Shown in pieces: positions 1-12,099 of a stretch of 64,000 bases of DNA (the stretch's first letter is position 1; each line of letters opens with the position of its first letter). This DNA comes from Conchocele bisecta (taxonomy: Eukaryota > Mollusca > Bivalvia > Lucinida > Thyasiridae). Below the pieces are notes generated by a model. That model searched no databases. It was given only the letters and a program-made list of their open reading frames with translations, and had not been told where the DNA came from. The translations under genes were made by a program, and so were the position numbers. Location: contig CM055277.1 in the NCBI GenBank assembly GCA_029237695.1, positions 37,482,242 to 37,546,241 on the forward strand, read 5' to 3'.

Positions 1-129
1 AATTGAATAATTGCCTCTATATTGAAACTCCCTACAACAGCCACCTCTCTACAATAGTTAGTTTCATGTCTTCCCATGTTTGGCTGTTGAAGAGAGGTTG
101 CACTGAAAACCTAACAGACAAATGATATT

Positions 130-840
130 TTAGTGTGACCTTGATTTTCGAACTAGGGATATTTGTCTTGCATACTCTATTACATTTCATGATGGTAAGT
201 GTTTCTGTGTAGTTATTCGAGAATCCATCAAATGATTTGGTATATGGCCCTAACACACATTTTTGTTCTTATTTTTGATATTTGACCTCCATGTGTGACC
301 TTGGATCTATGGACCAGTTTATTATGGGTGTCACATTGTCTCATGATGAATCCATTGAAATGGTTTGGATATATGGCACCATTTGTTCCCATTTTTTATC
401 TTTGACCTTCAAGTGTGACCTTCACCTGAGACCTAGGGACCTGGTTCTTATGCGTACTTCGTCCTCTGATGATGATGACATTTTGTGCGTAGTTATTTGA
501 AAATCCACCAAACAGTTTTGGATATATGGTCCTAGCTGGATATTTTGTTAAAATGTTTTACCTTTGACCTACAAGTGTGACCTTGATCTAGCACCTAATG
601 GAACTGTATCTCGTGTGTCCATCATCCTTTGATGATGATAAACATTTGTGTGTAGTTATTCCAAAATTCACCAAACGGTTTTGGATATATGGCCCCAGAT
701 GGACATTTTGTTCCCAATTTTGACCTTTGGCCTCTAAGTGTGACCTTCACCTTGAACATAGAGACCTGGATCTTATTCATACATTTGTGTGAAAGTTATT
801 TGAAAATCCACCAAACGGTTTGTAGATATGGCTCCGGACG
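130..840. repeat. Diverged tandem repeat, about 165-bp unit
   Basis: Four to five diverged copies share TTTGACC..AAGTGTGACCTT, then a CTTTGATGATGAT segment, GTGTAGTTATT, and ATCCACCAAACGGTTTTGG followed by ATATGGC. The copies belong to the wider GTGACCTT repeat group of this window. They run up to about 100 bp from the HIP1 exon at 944. Confidence 0.75.
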
Positions 841-943
841 GATGGAAGGACAGACTATGGTCAGGTGTACACAATACCAACCTTATGGACAAGCTGCCAT
901 CTGTGACTACACTGCGAGTGAGTTGTGGTTGCGAGGTCTATAC

Positions 944-1081
944 CTGTTTGGCTGCCATGAGGTCGGTGTTGGCGGTGACAGTACGGCCCAACTGCTGGGT
1001 GACGTCGTCCGCCGACTGCTGGAGACTCGTCTGTATGAGCTGCCGCTCGGCCTCCAATCGAACCACGTCGGCCGCACCATC
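944..1081 (-). CDS. HIP1: HIP1 exon (coiled coil), last one in the window
   Basis: This 138-bp, phase-0 exon has acceptor CATGTTGGCAG and donor GTATAG. It encodes 46 residues from DGAADVVRLEAERQLIQ to DLMAAKQ, a continuous coiled coil in heptad register with the previous exon. No further HIP1 exon is visible between here and position 1, so the remaining coiled coil and the THATCH domain lie outside the window. Confidence 0.9.
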
Positions 1082-1255
1082 CTGCCAACATGCGGCCAGG
1101 TCAGTGCATGCATGCAAGGCTGCTGGGTTACCATGCAATGCCAACAAATGCAAAAATGCAACACAACTAACATAATTTATATTCTATTTCATTCCAGGCT
1201 GCTGTGTTAGCATGCAAACATGTAATGCCAACAAATGCTACCTGGAGTAACCAGA

Positions 1256-1918
<663 letters not shown>

Positions 1919-1983
1919 AACAAGAGTGCCGGAGGTCAAAAACATGTGGCACAAATACAACACAACTAACATAATTTATATGC

Positions 1984-2175
1984 GGCTGTGACTGGAGAAA
2001 TGGGCTTATGGGTTTTGCGATCAATGCGCACAGCCTGATCAGGATCTGCACTGTTCGCCATTCAATCAATGGAATACCAGACCTGCTTCTAACAAGCAAT
2101 ATAGATCATAAATCAGCCTACAGGAATGTACTTTTTGATATGACATTGGTAAGCCCCATTTCTCCAGTCACAGCC
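1984..2175. mobile_element. MITE, GGCTGTGACTGGAGAAATGG family
   Basis: About 190 bp bounded by inverted ends GGCTGTGACTGGAGAAATGG and its complement, CCATTTCTCCAGTCACAGCC. The interior holds the GATCAGGATCTGCACTGTTC motif. There is no coding capacity. Related copies occur at 2857, 7245 and 52258, with partial copies at 57953 and 59947. Confidence 0.8.
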
Positions 2176-2357
2176 CCATATTTGATTTCATTGCAGGTGT
2201 CTACACGCCCTGCTTCCATAGTCCCTGGTGTGGGATCACTTGGTGGCAGGCAATGCTGATTTTTGTTCACTAGATTTTCCTTCATTAACTTTCAAATAAC
2301 ACAACAAGAGATCCTTTCACTGTTTGCATTATCTGTAAATGCAACTAGAAAATGTAG

Positions 2358-2497
2358 TCTGTCGACGCACTTAGGGCCCCTATACGTGATTTGAGAAACT
2401 CTTACAAAAACATCCAAAAAATTAAACGGATGGACAGACAAATAGACAGACAGGACAAAACCTATAGGGCACCGGCAAATCTCGCCGGGGCACTAAT
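2358..2497. mobile_element. 3' end of a hairpin-ended element
   Basis: A segment with GTCGACGCACTTAGGGCCCC, GACAGACAGGACAAAACC and the terminal stem CACCGGC..GCCGGGG followed by CACTAATA. The same layout, including the GACGCACTTA motif, recurs at 9315-9893. Confidence 0.55.
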
Positions 2498-2676
2498 AAG
2501 TTTATTTAGTAAACGGTATAGCTCCATATCTGTCTGTGTATTCTCAGTCTGATCAGTAACTACACTGTTTGGTGAAAACACAGAAAATCATTCAGAATTT
2601 ATCATAGTTTTAGTATGTATTTTATCACATGAAAACCATTCTATGCCATGCTGTAACCCATTTAATAAATGACAAC

Positions 2677-2755
2677 GGATGTACACACAGACATATAGAC
2701 GGATGTACACACAGACATATAGACGGATGTACACACAGACATATAGACGGACCTA
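2677..2755. repeat. Three copies of a 26-bp tandem repeat
   Basis: Three near-identical direct copies of a 26-bp unit containing GGATGTACACACAGACATAT. Short open frames here are low-complexity artefacts. Confidence 0.9.
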
Positions 2756-2856
2756 CAGTCCACACACTAGATGCTCTACGAGACCGAGGGGGGGGGCATA
2801 GAAATAGGTGCATGTACTTATTGTCAAGATATTTCAGGCCAATTGAGTTCAGCATG

Positions 2857-3293
2857 TGGCTGTGACTGGAGAAATGGGGCTTAAGGAAGTGCATCTGGCT
2901 TCGCACAGTGTACGTGGCTTCGCACACCTCGATATATTACTCGTGTGACGACTGTTGTTAGTTTTTTGGATCGTGTAAACACATTTGACTTTCCGAAAAA
3001 ATTGTCTTAAAAAAACATAATTAACAATGAAATAAGTAAAAAATACGAAGCCACGTAGACTGTGAGAAGCCAGTAACACTCGCTCTATGGGTTTTGCCAA
3101 CAGTGTAGATCCAGATCAGCCTGTGCATCCGCACAGTCTGATCAGGATCTGCACTGATCGCCATTCCATCAATGAAGCACCCATTAAGCTTCTCACAAAG
3201 AAATAAGATCGTTATCAGACTACAGGAGTGTGCTATTTGATCAGGAGCTACACTAGTCACAAATATCAGTAGCCCCATTTCTCCAGTCATAGC
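2857..3293. mobile_element. MITE of the GGCTGTGACTGGAG family, enlarged by an internal insertion
   Basis: The left end GTGGCTGTGACTGGAGAAAT and right end CCATTTCTCCAGTCATAGCC match the 1984 copy, but the element is over twice as long. The extra 190 bp after AATGGGGCTTA (about 2885-3085) is absent from the related copies and probably inserted later. Confidence 0.65.
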
Positions 3294-3570
3294 CATAAAT
3301 ATGTTAAGCAGGAACTGCTTGCACATTCATTAATTAGCAAGCATTATAGATAGATCAATCTTGTGATGTTGATATTGATACCAGATTTTTCAGAAGTTAT
3401 CGGAGGCCTTATAATACATGTATACCCAGCAGGTTGGTCGGTTCGATTGCATCAAAATGATCAAGTATTGGATTTGAAATATATGTATCACATGAACCAT
3501 TTTCCACTGAGAATCCAATTTGATGTACCGGTATATTTCACCCACAGGGACACTATATCAACATATCAGA

Positions 3571-3768
3571 AAAGGTGAAGGTGAATGTGGTTTAACGTCC
3601 CAGCAATTGCTAAGGTCATATAGAAACGGGACCACAGTTTAAAGTCTCATTAGAGACCAGCGGGATGGAAATAATATGAAAGTATTTTTTGATGCCCTAT
3701 GCAAAGTTTGAACCCACAACCTCCGGATTAGAAGTCAGGTGTTCTCACCCCTAAGCCACAACCAGTCG
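3571..3768 (-). mobile_element. tRNA-derived SINE with 13-bp target duplication
   Basis: On the minus strand the 5' part looks like a tRNA promoter: A box TGGCTTAGGGG and B box GGTTCAAAC. A body follows, then a 3' domain reading GACCTTAGCAATTGCTGGGA and CGTTAAACCACATTCACC. The direct repeats TCAACATATCAGA at 3558-3570 and 3769-3781 flank it exactly, as expected of LINE-driven insertion. The GACGTTAAAC core resembles that of SINEs reported from bivalves. Confidence 0.85.
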
Positions 3769-4316
3769 TCAACATATCAGACAGACTACTGACGTTTGAT
3801 CATTAATTTTCTACCAAGTTTCGTTGCAATCAAAAATCCAGATCATGAAATGAAGTCATTAACATCAAGTGACCTATTTTTCCATGATGGCCATCAGTTT
3901 AATCAACATCAGATGAACTGATCAGGTGATGATTATATAAAATGTTAACAGACAAATGAGGTAACAAGCAGACTGGATCATTTGGCATGTGTAAGCTAAT
4001 AAAAATATTTATGAAGCAGCAGAATGCGTATTAACCCTAAATATTTGCATTGGAAATTTAGGGGTTTCCGAAAAGAAATTGTATCCAAATACATTGCTGT
4101 TGTGATTAAACCAATACTGCCACACTATCCCTAAATATTGGCACGCTCACTGTTAAGGTATTCCACAAAGAAATGGTGTCCGAATATTGAGAGTTATTAC
4201 GTTGCATGCACATTTCATTTGTAATGGTATAAAACAGTGAGAGAACTGCATACCAAGATATCCACTGTGACTGTGACTGTTGCTATAAGACATGATTGAT
4301 GACAATATGATATATA

Positions 4317-4626
4317 CCTGTAGCCTATTTCACCAACATTGCAAAGTATACTTATCTAGCAAAGTATACTTTGAGGGAGAAATTTTCAATTTAAATATAA
4401 ATTTATTAATTTTTATTGTACTGAATTTATTACATTATCACAGCCATTTTGGCTGTGATAATGTAATAAATTCAGTATAATAATTCCGCATACTTTTAAT
4501 CATCAAATATATGCAGTGGTGAGTTCTATATGAAATAATGCATTTCGGGAAAATAAATGATTACTCCCTGAACGTATACTTTGCTAGATAAGTATACTTT
4601 GCAATGTTGGTGAAATAGGCTACAGG
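4317..4626. mobile_element. Fold-back MITE with about 53-bp inverted ends
   Basis: A 310-bp element bounded by CCTGTAGCCTATTTCACC and its complement; the arms continue through TTGCAAAGTATACTTATC. A second palindrome around TTGGCTGTGATAATG sits at 4422-4474. A deleted relative is at 10386-10548, and pieces of the same sequence occur at 25897-26045 and 27186-27250. Confidence 0.85.
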
Positions 4627-5446
4627 GGGCCGTTTCACTAAGCTTCGTACCACTGAAATGAAGTGCAAATTTAGGATTTTCTGGAAATTTCAATCGATGG
4701 ATTTACATATATTGAGCATAGGCTGCATATGCAATAAATCCAATAATCGTTTACAAGAAAACATTGTTAATGTGAAATTTACAGACTATCATAAGTTTGC
4801 ACTTACCGGTACAAACATTTTAGTAATGAATACGAAGTTTAGTGAAACTGTCCCCTGAACTCTAAATATATACTCTAAATATATATTTTGCATCTCATGC
4901 TATTTTTAACCCATTACAGACGGGATACAATTATGGTAGTATGAAACTTTTGAGGGGAAAAATCCCTATGTTCTTTATTTCATCTCAAAAGTATATGTTG
5001 TTACCACTCGTTTGAACCGTCTGTTCAAATAAGTGGTAACAGCATCTTCCTTTATGGAGAAATTAATGTGATATTTGTCAACAAAAATGATCATATCCTC
5101 AGACTGAAATGGGTTAAGAAACAAAAAGCTGTGTGGATAGAAACACATATTACTTGCTATTAATGACAGGGCACTAAATGAATGAAAATATATACAGTTT
5201 GCAAATGTCACACAGAATAAGACTTATAAATATGAGCTTCAAATACATATTTAGTTAGTATCATTATATCATAGCTTGTACTGTCCAAATATGTTCACCG
5301 ATATCTGTTCTATTAGTACGCAAGAATATCCAGGTGATATCTAGTTGATCAGGCAAGGCTAGGAAGAAGTAGGCATCCCGAGGCTCACCAAGGAATCTAT
5401 ACCATTTCCAAGCCAAACCTCATTTACTGGGATTTTATGTTTAACC

Positions 5447-5695
5447 CTTTCACCCCTATTAAAGTAACTGGAATGGATTTTTTGGTATGTTAATCTTACA
5501 GCCAATCCAAGTGTCACAAAATGATTTTTAGACTAGTCCATTTATGAAAAGAGGGTGGTTTTCGTTCTCAAAAATGTGAAAATTACTTGCAAAAAGTGCA
5601 GATCCTGAAGAGACGGCTCGTCATGAGCCGACTCATCTGGATCTACACTGTTTGCCAATACCACTATACAGGTCTGTAGTGTCGAAAGGGTTAAG
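5447..5695. mobile_element. MITE, TTAACCCTTTCACCCC family
   Basis: About 245 bp with short inverted ends TTAACCCTTTC and GAAAGGGTTAA and an inner palindrome GACGGCTCGTCATGAGCCG. A second copy is at 57701-57940, and partial copies are at 12005-12120 and 38727-38818. Confidence 0.8.
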
Positions 5696-6009
5696 GTTTA
5701 AACTTTATTTATTTTGCAACAATTACAAATAAGCACGAGGACACTTATGCAAATGCTTTAGTTGGCACAGATGGGGGCAATAGTGATCCTTAATGTGAGA
5801 GGAAACCAGAGCATCCGGACAAAACCTATTTGTCCGGTCTGGAGACCATAGTACTACATGTATTTTTGTTGAAATGAACACAGATTTGTTTACGTAGTAT
5901 ACTTATCATGATGTGATTAGATAATGTCGCATAATCAGTCGGTATGTATTTAATCAAAGCATACTTGATAAAACATGGGCATCATTATCACTAAGCTAAT
6001 CCCCTCGCA

Positions 6010-6286
6010 AATCACAAGTCCTCAGTGACCTTCACCTTGGGTGGTCGTATGCAAAACAAAGCATCATCCCTAGAGCACACATTGTGGTCAAATATTATCA
6101 AAATCGGTGAAGGGTTCATAAGTTATAAAATAAACAAAAAACATTTGCCTTACAAACAAGGTGAACATAAGTCCTCAGTGACCTTCAGCTTGGGGACGTG
6201 GGTCGTATGCAAAACAAAGCACCATCCATAGACACATATTGTGGCCAAATATTATCAAAATCAATGAAGTGGTTCATAAGTTATTG
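6010..6286. repeat. Two copies of a 150-bp repeat
   Basis: Two tandem copies contain AGTCCTCAGTGACCTTCA, CGTATGCAAAACAAAGCA and ATTGTGG-CAAATATTATC. A third, single copy occurs at 28258-28395. Confidence 0.75.
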
Positions 6287-7200
6287 AACAAGAGTTGTCA
6301 GAAGACAACGAAGCTCGCCTGTTGGCAGCCTTCACTCAAACTTGGCATAGTTGTATAAAAAACATGAATATGATATAACTTGAGCTTAGGTTAAGGGGTG
6401 TGCGGTGGACCTTGACATTGGGGTCAGTGGTGGAAGGTGGGTCGTGGATTTGCTATAGCATGATATAGCATATTAATATGAATGCATGTATGAAATATCA
6501 ATGCACTCCCTGAAAACAGAAGTTATACAAAATTTAACCCAACGTTAAGTTTATGAATGCACTAAGTGTGTGACCTTGACCTTGGGTAAAGGGGTGGGTT
6601 GGGTGGGTCATGGATTTGCTGTAACACAATAGAGAATCATCAGATGAATGCATGTATGAAATAGCAAGGCGGTCTCTGTAAAGAAACAGAAGTTATAAAA
6701 AGACATTTACTCCAACGTTATGTTTATGATGTTGATCTTGGGGAAAGGGGTGGGAGGTGGGTCATGGATTTGCTGTAGAACAATAGAGGATCATCAGATG
6801 AATGCATGTATGAAATATCAAAGCGTTCCCTGTAAAGAAACAGAAGTTACACAACATTTACCCCAACATTAAGTTTATGAACATGCTAAGTTTGTGATCT
6901 TGACCTTGGGGTAAGGGTTTGGTGGTGGGTCATGGATTTGCTACAGCATGATAGAGGGTCATCTGAGGAATACATGTATGAAATATCAAGGTGTTCCATG
7001 AAAGGAAACAGATGTTATAAGATATTTACCCCAACGTTAAGTTTATGAATGTGCTAAGTTTGTGACCTTGACATTGGGGTAAGGGGCGGGTGGTGGGTCA
7101 TGTCTTTGCTATAGCACGTTAGAGTATCATCAGATGAATGCATGTATGAAATATGAAGGCGTTCCCTGTAAATAAACAGAAGTTACACAACATTTATTGA
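6287..7200 (+). mobile_element. AACAAGAG-type repeat element with five tandem units
   Basis: The element starts AACAAGAG followed by the palindrome GTTGTCAGAAGACAAC, then holds about five diverged units of roughly 170 bp with GTGACCTTGACCTTGGGGTA, GGTGGGTCATGGATTTGC and GAATGCATGTATGAAATATC. The first 250 bp are nearly identical to 13254-13515. No coding capacity is seen. Confidence 0.65.
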
Positions 7201-7244
7201 ACTAATATAGTTTCAAATGCAGATTTCATTACCACTGCTACAAT

Positions 7245-7470
7245 ATGTGACTAAAGAAATGTGGCTTATGGGATTTGTGACCAGTGGAGATCCAGATCAA
7301 ATATCACACCCCTGTTACCTGATAACGATCTACACTGCATCTTAGAAGCATGACAGGTGTATTATTGATGAAATGGGAACAGTGCAGATCCTGATCAAAC
7401 TGTGTGGATACACAGGCTGATCTGGAGATACACTGGTTGCATGACCCATAAGCCATTTCTCCAGTCACAA
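7245..7470. mobile_element. MITE of the GGCTGTGACTGGAG family, degraded ends
   Basis: The diverged left end TGTGACTAAAGAAATGTGGC and right end GCCATTTCTCCAGTCACAAC flank the family's inner CAGATCCTGATCAAACTGTG segment. It ends about 50 nt from the donor of the HIP1 exon at 7521. Confidence 0.7.
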
Positions 7471-7520
7471 CAACATACATCTGCATATTTTCTACCTCCG
7501 AAATGGACAAAGACTGGTAC

Positions 7521-7589
7521 CTTAATAATTTGTTCTTTTTCCTCCAATGATTTCTTATCAGCACCCAGTTGTTTTGTGGCATCTGCATG
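7521..7589 (-). CDS. HIP1: HIP1 exon (coiled coil, HADATKQL)
   Basis: This 69-bp, phase-0 exon has acceptor CTTTTCATTACAG and donor GTACCA. It encodes 23 residues, HADATKQLGADKKSLEEKEQ and then IIK. Relatives show an LLR-x(1-3)-A-(D/E)-V/A-TKQ junction at the same place. A MITE of the GGCTGTGACTGGAG family lies about 50 nt past the donor. Confidence 0.92.
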
Positions 7590-7755
7590 CTGTAATGAAA
7601 AGAACACACTGATGCAACATTAGTGAGTTTCTGAACAGCTTCTCCAAAAGACAGACAGACATACAGTCAATGTTGAATCAAAAAAGAAAACGTGTGCTTT
7701 TATATGCGCCATAATTTAAATAACGAAAATGGCTTGAAATTTTCACAAGTAGTTA

Positions 7756-9137
7756 AACAAGAGGGCCATGATGGCCCTAATTCGCTCACCTGACTCCATG
7801 AACACCAGAGGAGAATGTGACATTGAGTTCATGTGTTTTAAAAAAATTGTGCTATTTTTAGATGGCGGTCATCTTGGATTAAGCGATGACTGTCATTTTA
7901 CCAAATCTGAAAATGCTTCACCCAAGGATCTTAACTTCCTATGAAGTTTGGCCAGCATCGGCCATGTGGTTCCTGAGAAAAAGACGTTCAAAATCTTGAA
8001 TAAATGGACCTTTTGGTGGCCATCATGGATGACATAATCATCCGATTCCGACAAATATTGCACCAGAGCAATCGCCTCATCGATACCTTCAATTTGGTAT
8101 ATGGCATGAGCATATTCGGTCAAAAATAATATTTTACCCCAATTTGACCCCACGGGCCATGCCCATTTTTGACCCTGGGGTCACCATTTTCACAACTTTG
8201 AAAGAGCATTGTAAATCGATCATTCCTACCAAGTTTAGTTGAAATCCGGCCAGCGGTTCATGAGAAGATTTTTTAAGAATTTATGCTATTTTTAGACGGC
8301 GGCCATCTTCGGTCAAAAATAAAATTTGACCCGACGGGCCACGTCCAATTTTGACCCCGGGGTCACCATTTTAGCAACTTTGAAAGAGCATTGTACATCA
8401 ATCATTCCTACCAAGTTTCGTCGAAATCATGCTAGCGGTTCATGAGAAGAAGATTTTTTAAGAATTTATGCTATTTTTAGACGGCGGCCATCTTCGATTA
8501 GCGATGACCTCCATTTTAACAAATCTGAAAAGGCTTCACCCATGGACCATAACTTTTAAGTTTCGCTACCATGCGCCAAGCGGTTCATGTGAAGAAGAAT
8601 TTTGAAATCTCTAATAAAAGAACGACCTTTTGACCTTTCGGTGGCCATCTTGGATGACATAACAATCCGATTTCTACAAAAAATGCACCAGAGTGATCGC
8701 CTCATTGATACCTTCTATTTGATATATGACATGACCATATTCAGTCAAAAATAAAATTTGACCCCAATTTGACCCCACGGGCCACGCCCATTTTTGACCC
8801 GGGTCATCATTTTAACAAGTTTGAAAGAGCAATGTACATCGATCATTCCTACCAAGTTTTGTCGAAATCCGGTTGGCGGTTCTTGAGAAGAAGATTTTTT
8901 AAGAATTTGTGCTATTTTTAGATGGCGGCCATCTTGGATTACGTAATTACATCATTTTAACAATTTTGTAATCCCCCTAGCTAAGGACCATGACCATGAA
9001 GTTTGGTGACTATAGACCCAATGGTTACCGAGGAGAAGACGTTTGAAAATGTTCACGGACGACGGACGACGACGGACGACGGACGACGGACACATTGCGG
9101 TAACAATAGCTAACATGAGCTTCGCTCAGGTGAGCTA
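7756..9137 (+). mobile_element. AACAAGAG-type element with terminal hairpin
   Basis: A 1.38-kb element starts AACAAGAG with the palindrome GGGCCATGATGGCCC. It then holds three diverged long units (TTGACCCC-GGG, GGCGGCCATCTT and TACCAAGTTT-GTCGAAATC motifs), a GGACGACGGACGAC run (9057-9090), and ends with a stem-loop, CATGAGCTTCGCTCAGGTG, then AGCTAA. No coding region is visible. The end structure and absence of inverted repeats recall Helitron-like non-autonomous elements, but that is inference. Confidence 0.7.
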
Positions 9138-9314
9138 AAAAGGTATGGTTTACTATATGTAATAAAACATGTAGAATCGCAGATTCACTGTAACTGTGAA
9201 GTTGTATATCGCTACATGTGAGTTTGCTATTTTTGTATGTGAAAGGTGTGGCGAGTATATGAAGGCCGGTGAAATGTTTTACCTCATTATGTAGGCACTT
9301 TACAAGCAGAATCC

Positions 9315-9893
9315 AAAAATGTGGCCTGCCGACGCACTTACGGCCCCTATTTGAGAAACAGTTACAAAAACTTTAAAATAAATAAACAGACAGACAGACG
9401 GACATACGCTCAGTAGCGAGGGTAATTGTATTAACGTGGAAGGATGTATCGTTACTACATAATGAATGTGTGCAATATGAAGATATTAACTGAATGCAAA
9501 GAGAAATTATAGGTTATTTGAGACTCTTACAAAAACTTTCAAATAAATAAACAGACGGATGGACGTACTATCAGTAGCGATGGTAATTGTATGAATGTGG
9601 AATGATGTATAGTTACTTAGTAATGCATGTGTGCAATAGGAACATAGTAGCTGAAGGCAAACAGAAATTATAGGTGATTTGAGAAACTGTTACAAAAATT
9701 TTCAAATAAATAAACAGAAGGCAGACATACGATCAGCAACGAGGGTAATTGTATTTGTATGTACCGTAGCTGTAGGCAAACAGAAATTATAGGTGATTTG
9801 AAAAACTCACAAAAACAGACAGACAGACGGACAGACAGAAAGACAGGGCAAAACCTATAGGGCAGCGCCGATTCTCGGCGGGGCCCTAAAAAA
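9315..9893 (+). mobile_element. Hairpin-ended element with tandem GACGGACA tracts
   Basis: Four short units each contain a TTTGAGA/TTTGAAA-ACT-TTACAAAAAC segment, an AATAAATAAACAGACAGACG-like tract and TCAGTAGCGA-GGTAATTG. The last ends in ACCTATAGGGCAGCGCCG and the stem GCGCCG..CGGCGGGGC followed by CCTAAAA, the same terminus as at 2358-2497. Confidence 0.6.
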
Positions 9894-10385
9894 CACATGA
9901 CATTTCTCAGAGATAAATCTCTTTACCAAAATGAACGCTTCTAAGCAACTACAATGGTACCAGCTGAAGAACCGCTGCTGCCCATAGTTAAGGTGCTTGG
10001 TTGTCGTGTAAATAGTATATAGTGCCTTCAAAGTCTTTCTAGATCACATGTGATGGCTAGTATAGGTTACATTCTGGTTTAAAATCAGATAACGTCATGC
10101 AGTACCGACAGGTTTATTATGCTGTCGTACCTTCGATGTCATTTCAAAACCAGCATCCATCAACAACAGTCAGGGAAGTCGACATCCCCCCCAAAAACCA
10201 TTTGAGACAAATTGGTAATCCTGTGATACCATGTCATACAATCAATGGTCAGACATAAATACTCACAAATGCAATGTTCTGGTGGTGGAGTCATTTGACG
10301 TCAAATTAAATGGACTAGGGTTTTCAAGCCAAGATTCAGTTTGTATCATGTGGATTCAACTCTGCGTGCATGATTTTCAAACCGC
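9894..10385. other. Intronic sequence with no recognised feature
   Basis: No coding pattern, repeat array or element end was recognised in this 490-bp stretch of a HIP1 intron. Confidence 0.6.
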
Positions 10386-10548
10386 CCTGTAGCCTATTTC
10401 ACATTGCAAAGTATACTTTGAGGGAGTAATCATTTATTTTTCCTGAAATGCATTATTTCATATAGAACTAACGACGACATCTATTTGATGATTACAAGTA
10501 TGCAGAATTATTATACTGAATTTATTACATTATCACAGCCAAAATGGC
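10386..10548. mobile_element. Deleted copy of the 4317-type fold-back MITE
   Basis: It begins CTGTAGCCTATTTCAC, carries GCAAAGTATACTTTGAGGGA and TGAATTTATTACATTATCAC, then breaks off in the central palindrome. It lacks the right arm. Confidence 0.7.
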
Positions 10549-10576
10549 TTTCACATTATTGCAGAAGAGAGGCGGA

Positions 10577-10738
10577 CAACGGTAACCACACCTATCAATC
10601 AATGGTAACCACACCTATCAATCAACAGTAACAACACCTATCAATCAATGGTAACCACACCTATCAATCAACGGTAACCACACCTATCAATCAACAGTAA
10701 CCACACCTATCAATCAACGGTAACCACACCTATCGATC
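10577..10738. repeat. Seven copies of a 23-bp minisatellite
   Basis: Consecutive near-identical 23-bp units read GGTAACCACACCTATCAATC plus AAC or AAT. Only single-base changes separate the copies. Confidence 0.92.
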
Positions 10739-11104
10739 AAATCATCTGCATAAACTGAGTTTACCCGACAATATTTTCACCTTATTATTGACCCTTCCCT
10801 AGAAATGAGTTTGTTAATTTTGACCCCTGTGCCGTTTGAGCTAAGGTGACATTAACTCTGTTTACAATTACATTTTCACATTTTTATAATGGGTTGACAT
10901 ATGAATTTTCCTAAATTTAATGCAATATACATGTCATACATATCTTGTAATGTTGGGATAAGTGCATCAAATCATAAAATATGCAGTGCACACTTTCTTT
11001 TTTGAATCAGTACAGTTAGTGGAGTTTAGATTTACAACTTCCTCTGTACAACAATGTCTCTAAATGACGAGACTGCGAGAGCAGGCTCCACCGTATCATC
11101 ATAC
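10739..11104. other. Intronic sequence with no recognised feature
   Basis: AT-rich sequence leading to the HIP1 donor at 11104. I see no repeat or coding pattern. Confidence 0.6.
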
Positions 11105-11193
11105 CTGTCTTAACAGAACGATGTGTTCATCACGGAGCTTCTGGTAGACATCCTTCATTTTCTTGAACCTGTCTTCATTGGCTTTACTGTGCT
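11105..11193 (-). CDS. HIP1: HIP1 exon (coiled coil, KLRDEHIVLLR)
   Basis: This 89-bp exon has acceptor CTCTATTACAG and donor GTATGA. It completes a Lys codon and encodes 29 residues, HSKANEDRFKKMKDVYQ then KLRDEHIVLLRQ, ending in phase 0. The pattern A-NE-(R/K)(F/Y)-x-K(L/M)K followed by a short loop and LLR is characteristic of the HIP1/HIP1R coiled coil and gave the first family assignment. Confidence 0.94.
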
Positions 11194-11770
11194 CTGTAAT
11201 AGAGAAATATAGCATTTACTGTGACCATCAATACTGAAATTATGCCAGTATAAGCCACTAGATGTTTTAGCCCAATGTCGGGGTGAGGTTAAGCCTCAGA
11301 GTTTGTGAAAAAGTATTACCTCACCCACGAAATTTACCAACGCCGACACAAATCTAATTAAATATGACAGTCAATATCCGGTTCATTTCAACAGGACACG
11401 ATTGTAGTTGATGTTCCACGTCAACATCTATCGTTTATATGCCCTTAGTAAGAACGAATTTGTAAAATTGCATTAATATAAATTTTCAGACAGCCCGATT
11501 TAGTTAATATGCTAAACTGTCAGGGGTGGGAACAGTTCAAAATGACAAATCCTGAAAATGTCTAAACATATTTTTGCACCTACAACTGTGTAAGAGTGTG
11601 CTTCCATTGTTGAAGCATTAGTATTTTTCTACAATTATCAGGAATCTACTGAGGTTTCTGATAATGGCAGATTCCCACCTGTGACCGTACATATTTTCCG
11701 TTTCTAATTGGCACATTGATACAATTTACAGATGGTCGGTCTGATTTACTGTACTACACTCTGGACGTAC

Positions 11771-11942
11771 TTTCAGTTTCCGTGAGTTTGCCGGCAGCGC
11801 CCACGTGGACATTGGCCTGGTCTAGCTGCTGCTGCAGGGCGACCATGTCGGCATGAGTGGTGTGGGCGGCCCCCCGCAGCTCACCCATCTCTGTCTCCAG
11901 GCGGTGCAGCTGGCGTCGCAGGCCCGCTATCTCATGCTCATC
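11771..11942 (-). CDS. HIP1: HIP1 exon (coiled coil)
   Basis: This 172-bp exon, the longest in the window, has acceptor CTGGGTTACAG and donor GTACGT. It encodes 57 residues starting DEHEIAGLRRQLHRLE and ending KLTETE, then one base of a Lys codon (phase 1). Heptad-spaced Leu, Met and Val with abundant Arg, Glu and Gln predict a coiled coil. It is notably GC-rich against its AT-rich surroundings, as are the exons at 944 and 29785. Confidence 0.93.
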
Positions 11943-12099
11943 CTGTAACCCAGGGGTCGTGCCACGATGATAATGTTTGTACGAAGATATTTATAATTTT
12001 ACTTAACCCTTTCACCCCTAAATAACTAGAATAGATTTGATATGTTAATTTTCCGACCAATCAAGTTGTCACTAAGGCAAGAAACATTAATGATAATTT

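Noticed and set aside
689..1210. 173-residue plus-strand frame
   Set aside because: It is antisense to the HIP1 exon at 944-1081 and to repeat sequence; the codon pattern belongs to the minus strand.
2190..2259. Exon-like piece after TTTCATTGCAG on the plus strand
   Set aside because: A good acceptor-like sequence and a GC-rich stretch are present, but there is no donor, homology or partner exon, and it is on the wrong strand for HIP1.
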